From positions 1 to 64,000 of the forward strand of contig DAIDHC010000069.1 of the NCBI GenBank assembly GCA_027452065.1: DNA of 64,000 nucleotides. Reading direction: 5' to 3'. The DNA comes from Bryobacterales bacterium. GTDB taxonomy: Bacteria; Acidobacteriota; Terriglobia; Bryobacterales; Bryobacteraceae. Both the position numbers and the translations under genes were made by a program. Numbering within the stretch: the first letter of the stretch is position 1; every line of letters starts with the position of its first letter. The notes under the pieces were generated by a model. The model did not search any database. It saw only the letters and a list, made by a program, of their open reading frames with translations, and was not told where the DNA came from. Shown here in pieces: positions 53,320 through 63,247 of the stretch.

Positions 53320-55830
53320 TCACTCCTCCGGGCCCACCTCCACGTAATCCACCACCGCCTTCTCCCCTCCCTCCGGCTCGCCTTCCACCACCACCTCGTC
53401 CCCGGGCCGCAGCGCGATCCCCCGCACCGTCTTCCTCGACGCCGTGTTCGCGTCCGGCTCCCGCGACGGCAGCACACGGTCCGCTTTCCACTCCCCCACC
53501 TCCTGCCCGTTCACCAGCAGCCGGAACCGCGACACCCCGTCGTTCTCATCGAAATACTGAACCCCGATCCTCTTCCAACCCCCCTCGCCCCGGTACACAA
53601 ACCCCGCCCGGCACGCCCCCGCCCCGCAGGCCACCGCCTTCCCGCCCGATGCCGCCTCCACCGGATGGATCTCCACCACCTCATACCCGCTCAGCTTCAT
53701 CCCCTCCGCCTCCACTCGTCCCGGCTCGTGCCCGATCCGCCCCCGCTCGTCCGCAATCCCCGACATCCGCAAAAACCACGCGTTCAAATCGTCCCTCCAC
53801 TCCGCCGCGTGCCCGGCCTGGTATTCCAGCCTGTCCAGCACCGCGCGGTATCGTTCCTCATCCACCATCCCCTCGATTGTCCGCCACCGCTCAGGAAACT
53901 CCGCCGCCTCCGCCGCCCCGCGGTAATGCACATCGTAAATATGCTGGATCACCGTCTTGCCCGAATGCAGGCGATAGGTCCACGGCACGTGATGAAAAAA
54001 CAGCAGCAGCTCGTCCGGACACGTCGCGAGCGATTCGTAAACCTTCCCCACGCCCGGCGCATACTGCCTCGTGTACCCCGTCCCCGTCTCAACCGTCCTG
54101 TCCATTCCCATCCCCTCCCGGTCCGCCCTGTGCCACTGCCCCCATCCGTTCCGCTCGCTCGAATCGGCGTCCGGCCCGTAATGCGTGTGCAGAATGTCGG
54201 TCAACGTCCCCGCCCCCAGCGGCCCCGTGTACTCTTCAAACACCCTCCAGGAGTCCATCAGCAGCCCGGCCACCGTCCCCGCCACGCGCTCCCTCGTGCC
54301 GAACGTCATCCCCGCCCACTCCCTCGCCATCCCCTCCGCCGTCAGGTCCGCATCCCAGGCCAGCCGCCCGAATGCGTACAGGTTCGCCATGGCCAGGTCA
54401 TACCCCATCCAGTTGCTGTCCCTGCCCACGTTGGCCACGCCCACATACCCTCCCAGCTTCCGCCCGAACGCCTTGCCCGAAACAATTTCCTTCACCGTTG
54501 TTCCCGGTCCGTTACTCTCTAAATCGAAATCCAGCACGCCCTTCCACATCGGCGCCAGGTAGCACAAATGCCTCTGCTGGCCCGTGTACTCCTGCGTGAT
54601 CTGGAGCTCGATCGCCTCGTTGGTCTTCCTTAGCCCTCCCAGCAGCGGCGATACCGGCTCCCTCGCCTGAAAATCGATCGGCCCGTGCTTGATCTGCAGC
54701 ACCACGTTGTCATCGAAGCTCCCGTCGAGCGGATGAAAATTGTCGTAGGCCGCCCGCGCGCGGTCGTTCTTCAAGTTCCTCCAGTCGGCGTGATGGTCGT
54801 ACACAAACGCCCGGTACACCAGCACTCCTCCATGCGGCGCCAGCGCCCGCGCAATCACGTTCGCTGCATCGGCCTGGGTGCGCCCGTAAGCCGACGGCCC
54901 CGCCCGCCCCTCCGAGTCCGCCTTCACCACCAGCCCCGCCAGGTCCGGAACCGCCCGGTACAATTCATCCACTTTCTGTTTCCACCACTCCGCCACCCGC
55001 GCGTCCTTCGGATCGAACGTCTCCAGCCCGCCCAGCGTTCGCGGGCTCCCGAAATCCACCGACACCGCCATCCGCACCCCCCACGGCCGCATCGCCTCCG
55101 CCACCCGCGCCGCCTCCGGCAGCATCTCAGCCGTGATCAGCTTCGGGTTCGCGTTCACATTATTAATGGCGCACCCATTCACGCCCACCGACGCCAGCAG
55201 ACGCGCGTAGTCCCTCACCCTCCCCAGATCCGCCGCCACGTGCCCGCCCTCGAAGAAAATCGACCGCCCCGCGTAGCCCCGCTCAATCGTCCCGTCCAGG
55301 TTGTCCCACTGGTTCACCCACCGCAGCCCGGCGCGCGGGCTGCTCATCACATCCAGCCCCTCGACGGTCTCTCCGAGCGCCATCCGCCGCAGCAGCGCGA
55401 ACGCTCCGTACAGCACCCCCGCCTCGCTCGCACCCGCCACCAGCAGCACCCTATGCCCGCCCACGCTCGTGCTCTTCAGCCAGTACCCATCCCCGCTCCA
55501 CCCCTCCGGCAGGGCGAGCCACGGCGCCATCCTCCGCGCCTCCTCCCTCGTCGCCAGCACAATCGCCGCCTCCCCGGCGAGCCCCGTCTCCTCGCGCAGC
55601 GTCCGCCCCAGCATCCCCCGCACTCCCCGCACAATTTCCCCCCGCGCCGTCCGCTCGATCTCGCCCCCGCCCATCACCGTCGCCACCGCCGGCAGCCGAG
55701 CATCCCGCGCCCGCGCCTCCTCCCCCAGCCGCGCATACCGCAGCCACCCGCCGTACCCGCTCTCCCCCCGCGCCGCCGCCCCCGCCCACACCATCAACAA
55801 CGCCGCCGCAAGCACTCCTCTGCGATCCAT
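53320..55830 (-). CDS. GH67 alpha-glucuronidase
   Basis: WVNQWDNLDGTIERGYAGRSIFFEGG, DFQAREPVSPLLGGLRKTNEAIELQITQEYTGQQRHLCYLAPMWK. Confidence 0.93.
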   Translation of the reverse strand: MDRRGVLAAALLMVWAGAAARGESGYGGWLRYARLGEEARARDARLPAVATVMGGGEIERTARGEIVRGVRGMLGRTLREETGLAGEAAIVLATREEARRMAPWLALPEGWSGDGYWLKSTSVGGHRVLLVAGASEAGVLYGAFALLRRMALGETVEGLDVMSSPRAGLRWVNQWDNLDGTIERGYAGRSIFFEGGHVAADLGRVRDYARLLASVGVNGCAINNVNANPKLITAEMLPEAARVAEAMRPWGVRMAVSVDFGSPRTLGGLETFDPKDARVAEWWKQKVDELYRAVPDLAGLVVKADSEGRAGPSAYGRTQADAANVIARALAPHGGVLVYRAFVYDHHADWRNLKNDRARAAYDNFHPLDGSFDDNVVLQIKHGPIDFQAREPVSPLLGGLRKTNEAIELQITQEYTGQQRHLCYLAPMWKGVLDFDLESNGPGTTVKEIVSGKAFGRKLGGYVGVANVGRDSNWMGYDLAMANLYAFGRLAWDADLTAEGMAREWAGMTFGTRERVAGTVAGLLMDSWRVFEEYTGPLGAGTLTDILHTHYGPDADSSERNGWGQWHRADREGMGMDRTVETGTGYTRQYAPGVGKVYESLATCPDELLLFFHHVPWTYRLHSGKTVIQHIYDVHYRGAAEAAEFPERWRTIEGMVDEERYRAVLDRLEYQAGHAAEWRDDLNAWFLRMSGIADERGRIGHEPGRVEAEGMKLSGYEVVEIHPVEAASGGKAVACGAGACRAGFVYRGEGGWKRIGVQYFDENDGVSRFRLLVNGQEVGEWKADRVLPSREPDANTASRKTVRGIALRPGDEVVVEGEPEGGEKAVVDYVEVGPEE

Positions 55831-56031
55831 GGGTCACATCATACGCGCCCCCCGCCTCTACCCGCCATCGCCCCTCATCGCGGCCGGATCGAAATCATCA
55901 TCTTCGCGTCCGTCTCCCCCGGCTCGCCTCGGACCGTTTCCAGTTCCGCAGTTCCCGTGCGCCGAACGGTTCCGCTCCGATCACCGCGCCGCGGAGCCGG
56001 TGCCCCAGTCCCGAACCCCCACGAACTTGCC

Positions 56032-58674
56032 TCACCCCTCCTCGCGGAGCGTCTCCACCGGGTCGAGCCTCGCCGCGCGAAGCGCCGGGACAAACCCCGC
56101 CACAAGCCCGATCACCACCATCGACGCGCACGCCGCGGCCAGCACGGACGGGTCAAGCGGCGACACTTCGAACAGCAGGTTCTTCATCACTCTCGTCAGC
56201 GCAAACGCGCCCGCCAATCCCGGCACCAACCCCACCGCCACCATGCTCAGACCGTTCCGCAGCACGCTCAGCAGCACATCGGAGGCCCGCGCGCCTAGCG
56301 CCATCCGGATGCCGATCTCCCGCCGCTCGAGCGTCACCGTGTGCGACAGCACTCCGTAGAGCCCGATCACCGCAAGCAGCACGGCCACGCCGGCGAAGGC
56401 GCCAATCAGCCCGGCCGGCCTCCGCGAGCCGGCCAGCGTCGCGTCCCGCACCTGCTCCATCGTCGCCACGTCTCCCAACGGCAGCGCGGGGTCGACGTCG
56501 CGAATCGCCTCCCGAATCGCCGGCATCACGGAAGCAGCGCCGGCGCCCGTGCGAACCAGAAGTTTCAACTCCGGCGACGGCGCCTGCGCCAGCGGCACGT
56601 AAACCACCGGCGGCTCCGGCTGGCCCGGCGACGCAACCCTCTCGCTGCGGATCAGGCCCACAATCTCCACCTCCGGCAAGAAAACTCTCTTCTCCCGATA
56701 GCCCGGCGTCGACACCCGCACTACTTTCCCCAGCGGATCCTTCATGTGCCCAACATCGGCCAGCCGCGCCGCCAGCGCCTGGTTAATCACCATCACCCGC
56801 CCCGCTCCGTCCCGATCGCGCGGCGTGATTCCGCGCCCGGCAAGCACCGCGATCCCCAGTGTCCCGAAATAGCCCGGATCCACGCGCTTGAACCTCACCA
56901 TAATCTGCTGCCGAATCCCCGGAATCAGGATCCCCTCGCCGTTGGAAATCCACCGCAGCGGCAATTGCGTCGACAAGCCGGCATGCGAAACACCCGGCGC
57001 CGTGCTGAGCCGCCGCGCCACGGCGTCATAAAAAATCGCGGCTCGCTCCGGCGTCGGATACGCGCCCTCGGGCAGGTCCACCGACATCGTCATGACGTTC
57101 TCCACGCGCACTCCGGTCTCGAGCTCCTCGATCTTGAGCAGACTCCGGAGCAACAGCAGGGCCCCGCACACCAGCACCAGCGACACGGCCACTTCGCCCG
57201 TCACGATGGCTCGCCGCAATCCGGCGTGCGCCCCCGACAATCCCCGGCCCGCCCGGTTCAACGTTCCGGCCACATCGCCCAGCGAGGCCCGCAGCGCCGG
57301 AAACACGCCCGCCGCCAGGGCTGTTCCCAACGCGATCGCTCCGGCGAACGACAACACCCGCAGGTCGAGATTCACCTCCGCCGTGAAGGGAAGCGACGTC
57401 GCCAGCATCGGCCTCGCGGCGCCGATCAACAACCGGGCAACCGCGATCCCCGCCGCGCCGCCCAACAGGCACAGGACCATGCTCTCGGTCAGCAACTGCG
57501 CCACCAGCCGCCCGCGGCTTGCTCCCAGCGCCGCCCGGACCGCCAGCTCGCGCCCCCGCGACGCCGCCTTGGCCAGCAGCAGGTTCACCGTGTTCGCGCA
57601 GGCGATCAGCAGTACCAGCGCCACCGCGCCCAATGCCACGGCGATAGACCGCTCCAGGCCCGCGCCCACCAGCAAACGCGCCAGCGGCACAATGGCGATC
57701 TTCCAATTCCGCGTGTCCGCCGGCCGGGTCTCCGCCAGCGCGTCGTAAATCGCCTGCATCCGCTCGCCGGCCTGCGCCACGCTCAACCCGCCCTGGAGCC
57801 TTCCAAACACGGTCAGCCAGTGGATGTCCCGCACCTGTTGATCGGGAGTGAACACCAGCGGCTTCCAGAACTTCGTCTCGCCGCGGTCAAACGCGCCCGG
57901 GGCCAGAACGCCGAGCACCTCGTGCGCCACGCCGTCCAGGATCGGATGGCGATGCAGAATGGAGGGGTCGCCGCCAAACTCGCTTTGCCACGCCGCGTGG
58001 CTCAGCACGATCACCGGCGCCGCTCCGGGCGAGTCGTCCTCCGGCCGGAACGTGCGGCCCAACTGCGTTTTCGCCACGAACACCCGGAAATAATCCGCCG
58101 TCACCGCCTTACCCGCCAGCCGCGTCGCGCCGTCTTTACCGGTGAGTGCCGCCGCAATCGGCTGCTCGGCCGACAGGGCATCGAACACCGTCCCTCCCAG
58201 CCGCCTCCAGTCGAGAAAATCCGGAGTGCTGGTGGCGTTCTCCACCCCGGGCCGGGGCGCTTCCCACACGCGCACAATCCGGTCCGCCCGCTCAAACGGA
58301 ATCGGCTTCAGCAGCACCGCGTCCGCCACACTGAACATCGCCACGTTCGCGCCCGTCCCCAGCGCCAGAACGCCGGCCACAACCGCGGTGAATCCCGGCG
58401 TGCGCAGCATCGACGCGATGCCGTATCTCAAATCGCTCAGCAGCGCCTCGATCCACCGAAAACTGCGCCGGTCGCGATGCGCTTCCTTGATCTGCTCAAT
58501 CCCTCCAAAGCTCAGGCGAGCCGCCCGCCGCGCCTCCTCCGGCGACAGCCCGCGCGCCATCGCGTCGCGCTCGGCCAGCTCCAGGTGCGCCAGGATCTCG
58601 TTCTCCAGTTCCCGGTCCAGCCGCCGCCTCCGCGCCAGCGCCGCAAACCGCTCCAGCGCGCGCCGCACCGTCAT
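56032..58674 (-). CDS. ADOP-family ABC transporter permease (with N-terminal ADOP domain)
   Basis: RRRLDRELENEILAHLELAERDAMARGLSPEEARRAARLSFGGIEQIKE...LRYGIASMLRTPGFTAVVAGVLALGTGANVAMFSVADAVLLKP. Confidence 0.93.
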   Translation of the reverse strand: MTVRRALERFAALARRRRLDRELENEILAHLELAERDAMARGLSPEEARRAARLSFGGIEQIKEAHRDRRSFRWIEALLSDLRYGIASMLRTPGFTAVVAGVLALGTGANVAMFSVADAVLLKPIPFERADRIVRVWEAPRPGVENATSTPDFLDWRRLGGTVFDALSAEQPIAAALTGKDGATRLAGKAVTADYFRVFVAKTQLGRTFRPEDDSPGAAPVIVLSHAAWQSEFGGDPSILHRHPILDGVAHEVLGVLAPGAFDRGETKFWKPLVFTPDQQVRDIHWLTVFGRLQGGLSVAQAGERMQAIYDALAETRPADTRNWKIAIVPLARLLVGAGLERSIAVALGAVALVLLIACANTVNLLLAKAASRGRELAVRAALGASRGRLVAQLLTESMVLCLLGGAAGIAVARLLIGAARPMLATSLPFTAEVNLDLRVLSFAGAIALGTALAAGVFPALRASLGDVAGTLNRAGRGLSGAHAGLRRAIVTGEVAVSLVLVCGALLLLRSLLKIEELETGVRVENVMTMSVDLPEGAYPTPERAAIFYDAVARRLSTAPGVSHAGLSTQLPLRWISNGEGILIPGIRQQIMVRFKRVDPGYFGTLGIAVLAGRGITPRDRDGAGRVMVINQALAARLADVGHMKDPLGKVVRVSTPGYREKRVFLPEVEIVGLIRSERVASPGQPEPPVVYVPLAQAPSPELKLLVRTGAGAASVMPAIREAIRDVDPALPLGDVATMEQVRDATLAGSRRPAGLIGAFAGVAVLLAVIGLYGVLSHTVTLERREIGIRMALGARASDVLLSVLRNGLSMVAVGLVPGLAGAFALTRVMKNLLFEVSPLDPSVLAAACASMVVIGLVAGFVPALRAARLDPVETLREEG

Positions 58675-59009
58675 CGCAGCGCCTCCAGAAACCGTGCCAC
58701 CAGCGCCGTCGCCTTCTCCCAGTTCGCCACTTCCACCGCCAGTTGCTTCTTGCCCGCCTTCGTCAGCGAGTAGAACTTCACTTTGCGGTTGGTCTCGGAA
58801 ACGCCCCAGTCCGTCCGGATCCAGCCCTCCTGCTCCAGCCGGATCAGCGCCGGGTGCACCGAGCCCTGGCTCAACTGCAGCGCGTCACCCGACACCTGTT
58901 CGATCCGCCGCGCTACGGCATAGCCGTGCAGAGGCCCCATAGCCTCCAGCACTCTCAAAATGAGCAGGTCCAGCGTTCCGTAGGGCACTTCTGATTGTTG
59001 TTTCGACAT
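58671..59009 (-). CDS. PadR-family transcriptional regulator
   Basis: VPYGTLDLLILRVLEAMGPLHGYAVARRIEQVSGDALQLSQGSVHPALIRLEQEGWI; alternative GTG start 59024. Confidence 0.93.
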   Translation of the reverse strand: MSKQQSEVPYGTLDLLILRVLEAMGPLHGYAVARRIEQVSGDALQLSQGSVHPALIRLEQEGWIRTDWGVSETNRKVKFYSLTKAGKKQLAVEVANWEKATALVARFLEALR

Positions 59010-59028
59010 GTCGGATCTCGACACGTCA
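59004..59028. promoter_or_regulatory. Candidate PadR operator overlapping padR start
   Basis: CGACATGTCG-GATCT-CGACACGTCA imperfect palindrome; core TGTCG-N5-CGACA. Confidence 0.55.
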
Positions 59029-59074
59029 ATTCTGGACCGGTTTCCCCCGCCTTGTCAACGGTCTTTTTTCGCCC

Positions 59075-59836
59075 TCACGCCTCCGCACTGCTCAGATAAT
59101 CCGCCAGCAAGGTCTGCAGCAGCGGCTCGTGGGGATAGGGATGAACCTTGTACTGCCGGAAGCCTTCGCCGAACTCGACGCCGGCGCGCTCGCCGCGGGC
59201 GCGCGTCCACGCTTCCATCTGCTTGAGGTAGTCGTCCATCCCGTGCTTCTGCCGAAGCCACTCGCGCTGGCTGCGGTGGCAGGCGAGCATGGCGGACTTG
59301 GTCTCAAACGTCGATGCGACGTTGACGGTGAAATCCGGCGCCACCGGGTTGCCGCTCCGGTCCCGCAGATCGATTGGGTCCATGAAATAGAGATGCGGGA
59401 TGGCGGTGAGAGCCGGGCTTCGGGAGGGTGTCGCGTAGTTGGGAACGGCGGCGGCGAAACAGGCGTCGCGCGCAAGCTGGCTGGAGGCTTCGTGATCGGA
59501 GTGATAGTCGCTGGGCGACGCCGTCAGAACGATGCCGGGGCGAATGTCCCGCAGCAGTCCGGCCACCGCGCGCCTGCTGGGGTCGTCGCTGAAGATCGCC
59601 ATGTCGCGAAGGCCGCCCCAGCGGTACGTTGCGCCGATCAGCGCCGCCGACCCGGCCGCCTCTGCCATGCGGATGGCGGCGATCTCCTCGGGTCCGCGAT
59701 CGGTGGAGCCGCAATCGCCCGCGCTCAACGTAACGATGGTGACGTCGTGGCCCAGCGCGGCCAGCAGCGCCAGCGTTCCCGTCGCCAGAATCTCGGCGTC
59801 GTCCGGATGGGCGTGAATGCTGGCGATCCGCATCAC
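59075..59836 (-). CDS. PIG-L family deacetylase
   Basis: IASIHAHPDDAEILATGTLALLAALGHDVTIVTLSAGDCGS; SDYHSDHEASSQL. Confidence 0.88.
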   Translation of the reverse strand: MMRIASIHAHPDDAEILATGTLALLAALGHDVTIVTLSAGDCGSTDRGPEEIAAIRMAEAAGSAALIGATYRWGGLRDMAIFSDDPSRRAVAGLLRDIRPGIVLTASPSDYHSDHEASSQLARDACFAAAVPNYATPSRSPALTAIPHLYFMDPIDLRDRSGNPVAPDFTVNVASTFETKSAMLACHRSQREWLRQKHGMDDYLKQMEAWTRARGERAGVEFGEGFRQYKVHPYPHEPLLQTLLADYLSSAEA

Positions 59837-60618
59837 TCGCTCCGCACCCAGCGCTGGCCGTCAAAGCGGTCGGCCGGCTTGCCCCACGTTCCGAACTTCG
59901 ATGCTAACTGCCCGCCATCCACCACCAGCGTGGTCCCGGTGATGTAGGAGGCGAGATCGGAGGCCAGAAACATCGCCGCCTGCGCCACCTCTTCCGGCTC
60001 GCCGCCTCGTCCCAGTGCGATGTGCTTGAAGTAATCCGAAATCACGCCGGGGTCCGCGAAGCTGGCCTTTGTGAGCCGCGTCCGGATGAGGCCCGGACAA
60101 ATCGCGTTGATGCGAATTCCATAGGGCCCCAGTTCGTTCGCCGCCGTGTGCAGAATGCCCAGCAGGCCCGCTTTACTCGCGTTGTAGGCAATCAGGTCCG
60201 CTTCCCCGTCGAAAGAATTCGTCGATGCCGTCAAGACAATCGCACCGCGGCGCGCGGGCTTCATTCGCTCCGCCGCGATCTGAACGGTGTGAAACGCTCC
60301 GGTCAGGTTCACGGCCAGTGTCCGGCTCCAATGCTCGCTCGTCGTATCCTCGAGCGGCGCCGTGCCGCCGATTCCGGCGTTGACGAAGACGGCGTCGGGA
60401 ACACCGGCCTCGTTGAACGCGCTCTCGAGTGAGGCCCGATCGGTGACGTCGGCGGCGCAGGCCCGCGCCCCGATGGATCGAGCCGCTTCGGCCGGGTTCT
60501 CCGATGCCCGATCAAAAATCCATACCGCGCCGCCGGCGGCGGCAACGCCTTTCGAAATCGCCAGGCCAATCCCGTTGGCGCCGCCCGTGACCACCGCGTT
60601 TTTGCCGTGAAAATTCAT
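59833..60618 (-). CDS. SDR family oxidoreductase
   Basis: KNAVVTGGANGIGLAI; YNASKAG; NAICPGLIRTRL. Confidence 0.93.
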   Translation of the reverse strand: MNFHGKNAVVTGGANGIGLAISKGVAAAGGAVWIFDRASENPAEAARSIGARACAADVTDRASLESAFNEAGVPDAVFVNAGIGGTAPLEDTTSEHWSRTLAVNLTGAFHTVQIAAERMKPARRGAIVLTASTNSFDGEADLIAYNASKAGLLGILHTAANELGPYGIRINAICPGLIRTRLTKASFADPGVISDYFKHIALGRGGEPEEVAQAAMFLASDLASYITGTTLVVDGGQLASKFGTWGKPADRFDGQRWVRSE

Positions 60619-62399
60619 CGTGCCGATTGTATCGGGTGGAGCGAAGCCGCGGCCCTGGCCTTTTGCTGCGAGATCCATCTGTCGGTGCGGGCGTCCAGCA
60701 TGTCGAGCGGCAGCGCGCCGCCGTTGAGCATCTCGTCGTGAAACGCGCGGATGTCGAACCGGGCGCCCAAGGCCTTGCGGGCGCGTTCGCGCAGCTCGCG
60801 GAACTTGAGCTGGCCGAGCTTGTAGCTCAACGCCTGCGCCGGCCAGGCGATATAGCGGTCGGTCTCGGACTGTATGGTCGGCTCATCCACAGCGCCCGAC
60901 TTGCGGAAGAATTCCACCACCTGGTCGCGCGTCCAACCCTGGGAGTGGATACCGGTGTCGACCACCAGGCGCACGGCGCGGAACAACTCCGACGACAGGC
61001 GGCCGTAGTCGGAGACCGGATCCTGGTAGAAACCCACCTCTTTGCCAAGCTGCTCGGCGTACAAACCCCAGCCTTCGACATACGCGTTGAAGCCGAGATT
61101 GTGCAGACGGAAGCGAGGAAGCCCGGTGAGTTGCTGGGCGACGGAGAGCTGCATATGGTGGCCGGGCACGCCTTCGTGATAGGCAATGGCTTCGTCGTTG
61201 ATGAGAGAACGCTCGGCGAAATGGGAGGTCGCCACCACCACGCGGCCCGGCCGCTTCCCGTCGGGAGTGCCGGTGACGTAATGCGTGGCCGCGGCGGCCT
61301 GGAAGGCGGGAATCGCCTCTACGGTGACCGGCGTCTTCGGAAGCAGCGTGAACAGCGTGGGCAGCTTCGGCTCCATTTGCGCGATGTAGCGGCGAAAATC
61401 GTCGAGGATCTGACCGGCCGAAGTGGGGATGTATTTGGGATTGGTTTTGAGCGACGCGCGAAACGATGCGAGGTCGGAGAAGCCCTGTTGTTTCGCGATG
61501 GCCGCCATCTCGCCCTCGATGCGGTCCATTTCGCGGAGACCAAGCTCGTGAATTTCCGCGGGCGTCATGCGAGTGGTGGTGCGGGCGTAGATGTCGTTGC
61601 GGTAGCGCTTCTCGCCATCGGGCAGCGCAGTGACGGCGAGCGTGGTGCGGCCGAAGGGAGCGTAGCCGGTCCGAAGGAATGCGGCAAAGGTCTTGTACGC
61701 CGGAATGACTTCGGTGTTGATGGCCTCGGTGATCTGTTGGGTGAGACGCTGCCGGTCTTCGGCCGAAATGCCAGGCGGGAATTTTCGCGTCGGGATGAGA
61801 AACGGGTCCGCCGCGACGATGCCTTCACACTGCACGGGCAGCTTTTCGAGCAGGAAGCGCACGGGCATCAGATTGTCCCGCTTGCCGGCGCGGAGGACCT
61901 CGGTGGTCTCGCTGAGGACGCGGGGAATCTGGCGCAGGCGGGCGATGTAGTCCTCGTAGTGCTTGACCGAATCGAGCGGCACCGACAACGGCATGTCCGC
62001 CAGGTGCGTGTGGATGCCGTTCTGCTGATTGACCGGCATCTCGAACTCCTTGAGGTCGTAGTCGTCGATGCGCTGCCGCAGCACGCGGACCATGAGGTCG
62101 TGCGAGAGCTGGTCCTGCTCGGCGAAACCGGCGGTGGGGATGGCTTCGAGGCGGGCGAGAAACGAGCGGTCCGTCTTATCGTGCCGGGCGATGGCGTCGA
62201 GTGAATATTCACCGAGCTTGTCGTTGTAACGATAGTCGCCGAAAGCGGTGGCGCGCTCGGGGAAGGCGGCGAGGTCGGACTCGTACTGCTCCTCGAACAG
62301 AGCGTTCTGCGCGGCCAGCCGTTCGGCCACCGGGGACGGGCTTTGAGCGCAGACGGAGCCGGCGGCGGCCAGGAGAAAGATGCCAAGGATCAGGCGCAT
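60615..62399 (-). CDS. DUF885 family protein, secreted
   Basis: Signal peptide MRLILGIFLLAAAGSVCAQ; EAIAYHEGVPGHHMQLSVAQQLTGLPRFR...NAYVEGWGLYAEQLGKE. Confidence 0.9.
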   Translation of the reverse strand: MRLILGIFLLAAAGSVCAQSPSPVAERLAAQNALFEEQYESDLAAFPERATAFGDYRYNDKLGEYSLDAIARHDKTDRSFLARLEAIPTAGFAEQDQLSHDLMVRVLRQRIDDYDLKEFEMPVNQQNGIHTHLADMPLSVPLDSVKHYEDYIARLRQIPRVLSETTEVLRAGKRDNLMPVRFLLEKLPVQCEGIVAADPFLIPTRKFPPGISAEDRQRLTQQITEAINTEVIPAYKTFAAFLRTGYAPFGRTTLAVTALPDGEKRYRNDIYARTTTRMTPAEIHELGLREMDRIEGEMAAIAKQQGFSDLASFRASLKTNPKYIPTSAGQILDDFRRYIAQMEPKLPTLFTLLPKTPVTVEAIPAFQAAAATHYVTGTPDGKRPGRVVVATSHFAERSLINDEAIAYHEGVPGHHMQLSVAQQLTGLPRFRLHNLGFNAYVEGWGLYAEQLGKEVGFYQDPVSDYGRLSSELFRAVRLVVDTGIHSQGWTRDQVVEFFRKSGAVDEPTIQSETDRYIAWPAQALSYKLGQLKFRELRERARKALGARFDIRAFHDEMLNGGALPLDMLDARTDRWISQQKARAAASLHPIQSAR

Positions 62400-62562
62400 C
62401 GTGAGTGCAGGATAACAGACCCATGCCATAGCGAGCGTCCGGCCGCGGGCCAGCGGCGCGGGGCCTTCCGGGTCCGAAGGCATTGGCGGACGCGGGGTGC
62501 ATCGGGGCCGATCCGCGTGAGGTTCGTCGTGAGGAGACGCCGGGCGGGCCGCGCCGGAATTC

Positions 62563-63189
62563 TCAGGGCGGCGGGACGCGGTTGTGGCGGCGGCGGAAAC
62601 GGCGCAACTTTGCCCGGTTGCCGCAGACCCGCATCTCGCACCATTGGCGGGAGTGGTTCCGGCTGGCGTCGAGAAAGAGCCAGCCGCAGTCATCGCCGGG
62701 GCACCGGCGGAGAGCCGCAACGGCGGGCGAGGCGAGAAAGGAGGCAGCCGATTGGGCCAGCGTCCAGAGGATGCGGTCCGGGGCATCCGGCTTGTCCCAG
62801 GTCCAGACGTAGCCGGCGGGCGAGCCGCCCAGAAGCCTGTGCGAGTGCGCCTCGGCCAGGGCGCGGTTCAGCAGCGCAAGGTCGGCCGGAGGCGGAGTCC
62901 AAGCCCGGATGCGGGCAAGGCAGAGGCGGTAAAGCGCTTCGCGCAGGGCGAGGGCCCGCCGCAACAGGGCTTGGGCCGCCGGCGCTCGGCAGCCGGCGGC
63001 GCGCGCGGCTTCGGGGCCCGTGAGGATGCCGGCGGCCACGGACCAGCGCAGCAGATCGGAAAAGGCGCCGAGTTTCTCGTCGATCACCTCGTAGGCGAAG
63101 CGCCGCCGGGGATGCGTCTCCGGACGCCCGCCCGCGGTATTGATGAAGTCGAGGCAAAGGGCGCCGCCGATAAATTGGAAGCCAGGCAC
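62563..63189 (-). CDS. CGNR zinc finger / ABATE domain protein
   Basis: ALCLDFINTAGG; CPGDDCGWLFLDASRNHSRQWCEMRVCGNRAKLRRFRRR. Confidence 0.93.
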   Translation of the reverse strand: MPGFQFIGGALCLDFINTAGGRPETHPRRRFAYEVIDEKLGAFSDLLRWSVAAGILTGPEAARAAGCRAPAAQALLRRALALREALYRLCLARIRAWTPPPADLALLNRALAEAHSHRLLGGSPAGYVWTWDKPDAPDRILWTLAQSAASFLASPAVAALRRCPGDDCGWLFLDASRNHSRQWCEMRVCGNRAKLRRFRRRHNRVPPP

Positions 63190-63247
63190 GGTAACCTCTA
63201 TTCTGCCATTGACAGGTTATCCGGCGGCGACTATGATTGAAACCACT

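Noticed and set aside
56341-58773. Plus-strand 810-aa ORF opposite the ADOP permease
   Set aside because: Arg/Gln/His-rich antisense shadow; the minus strand encodes a clear FtsX/ADOP protein.
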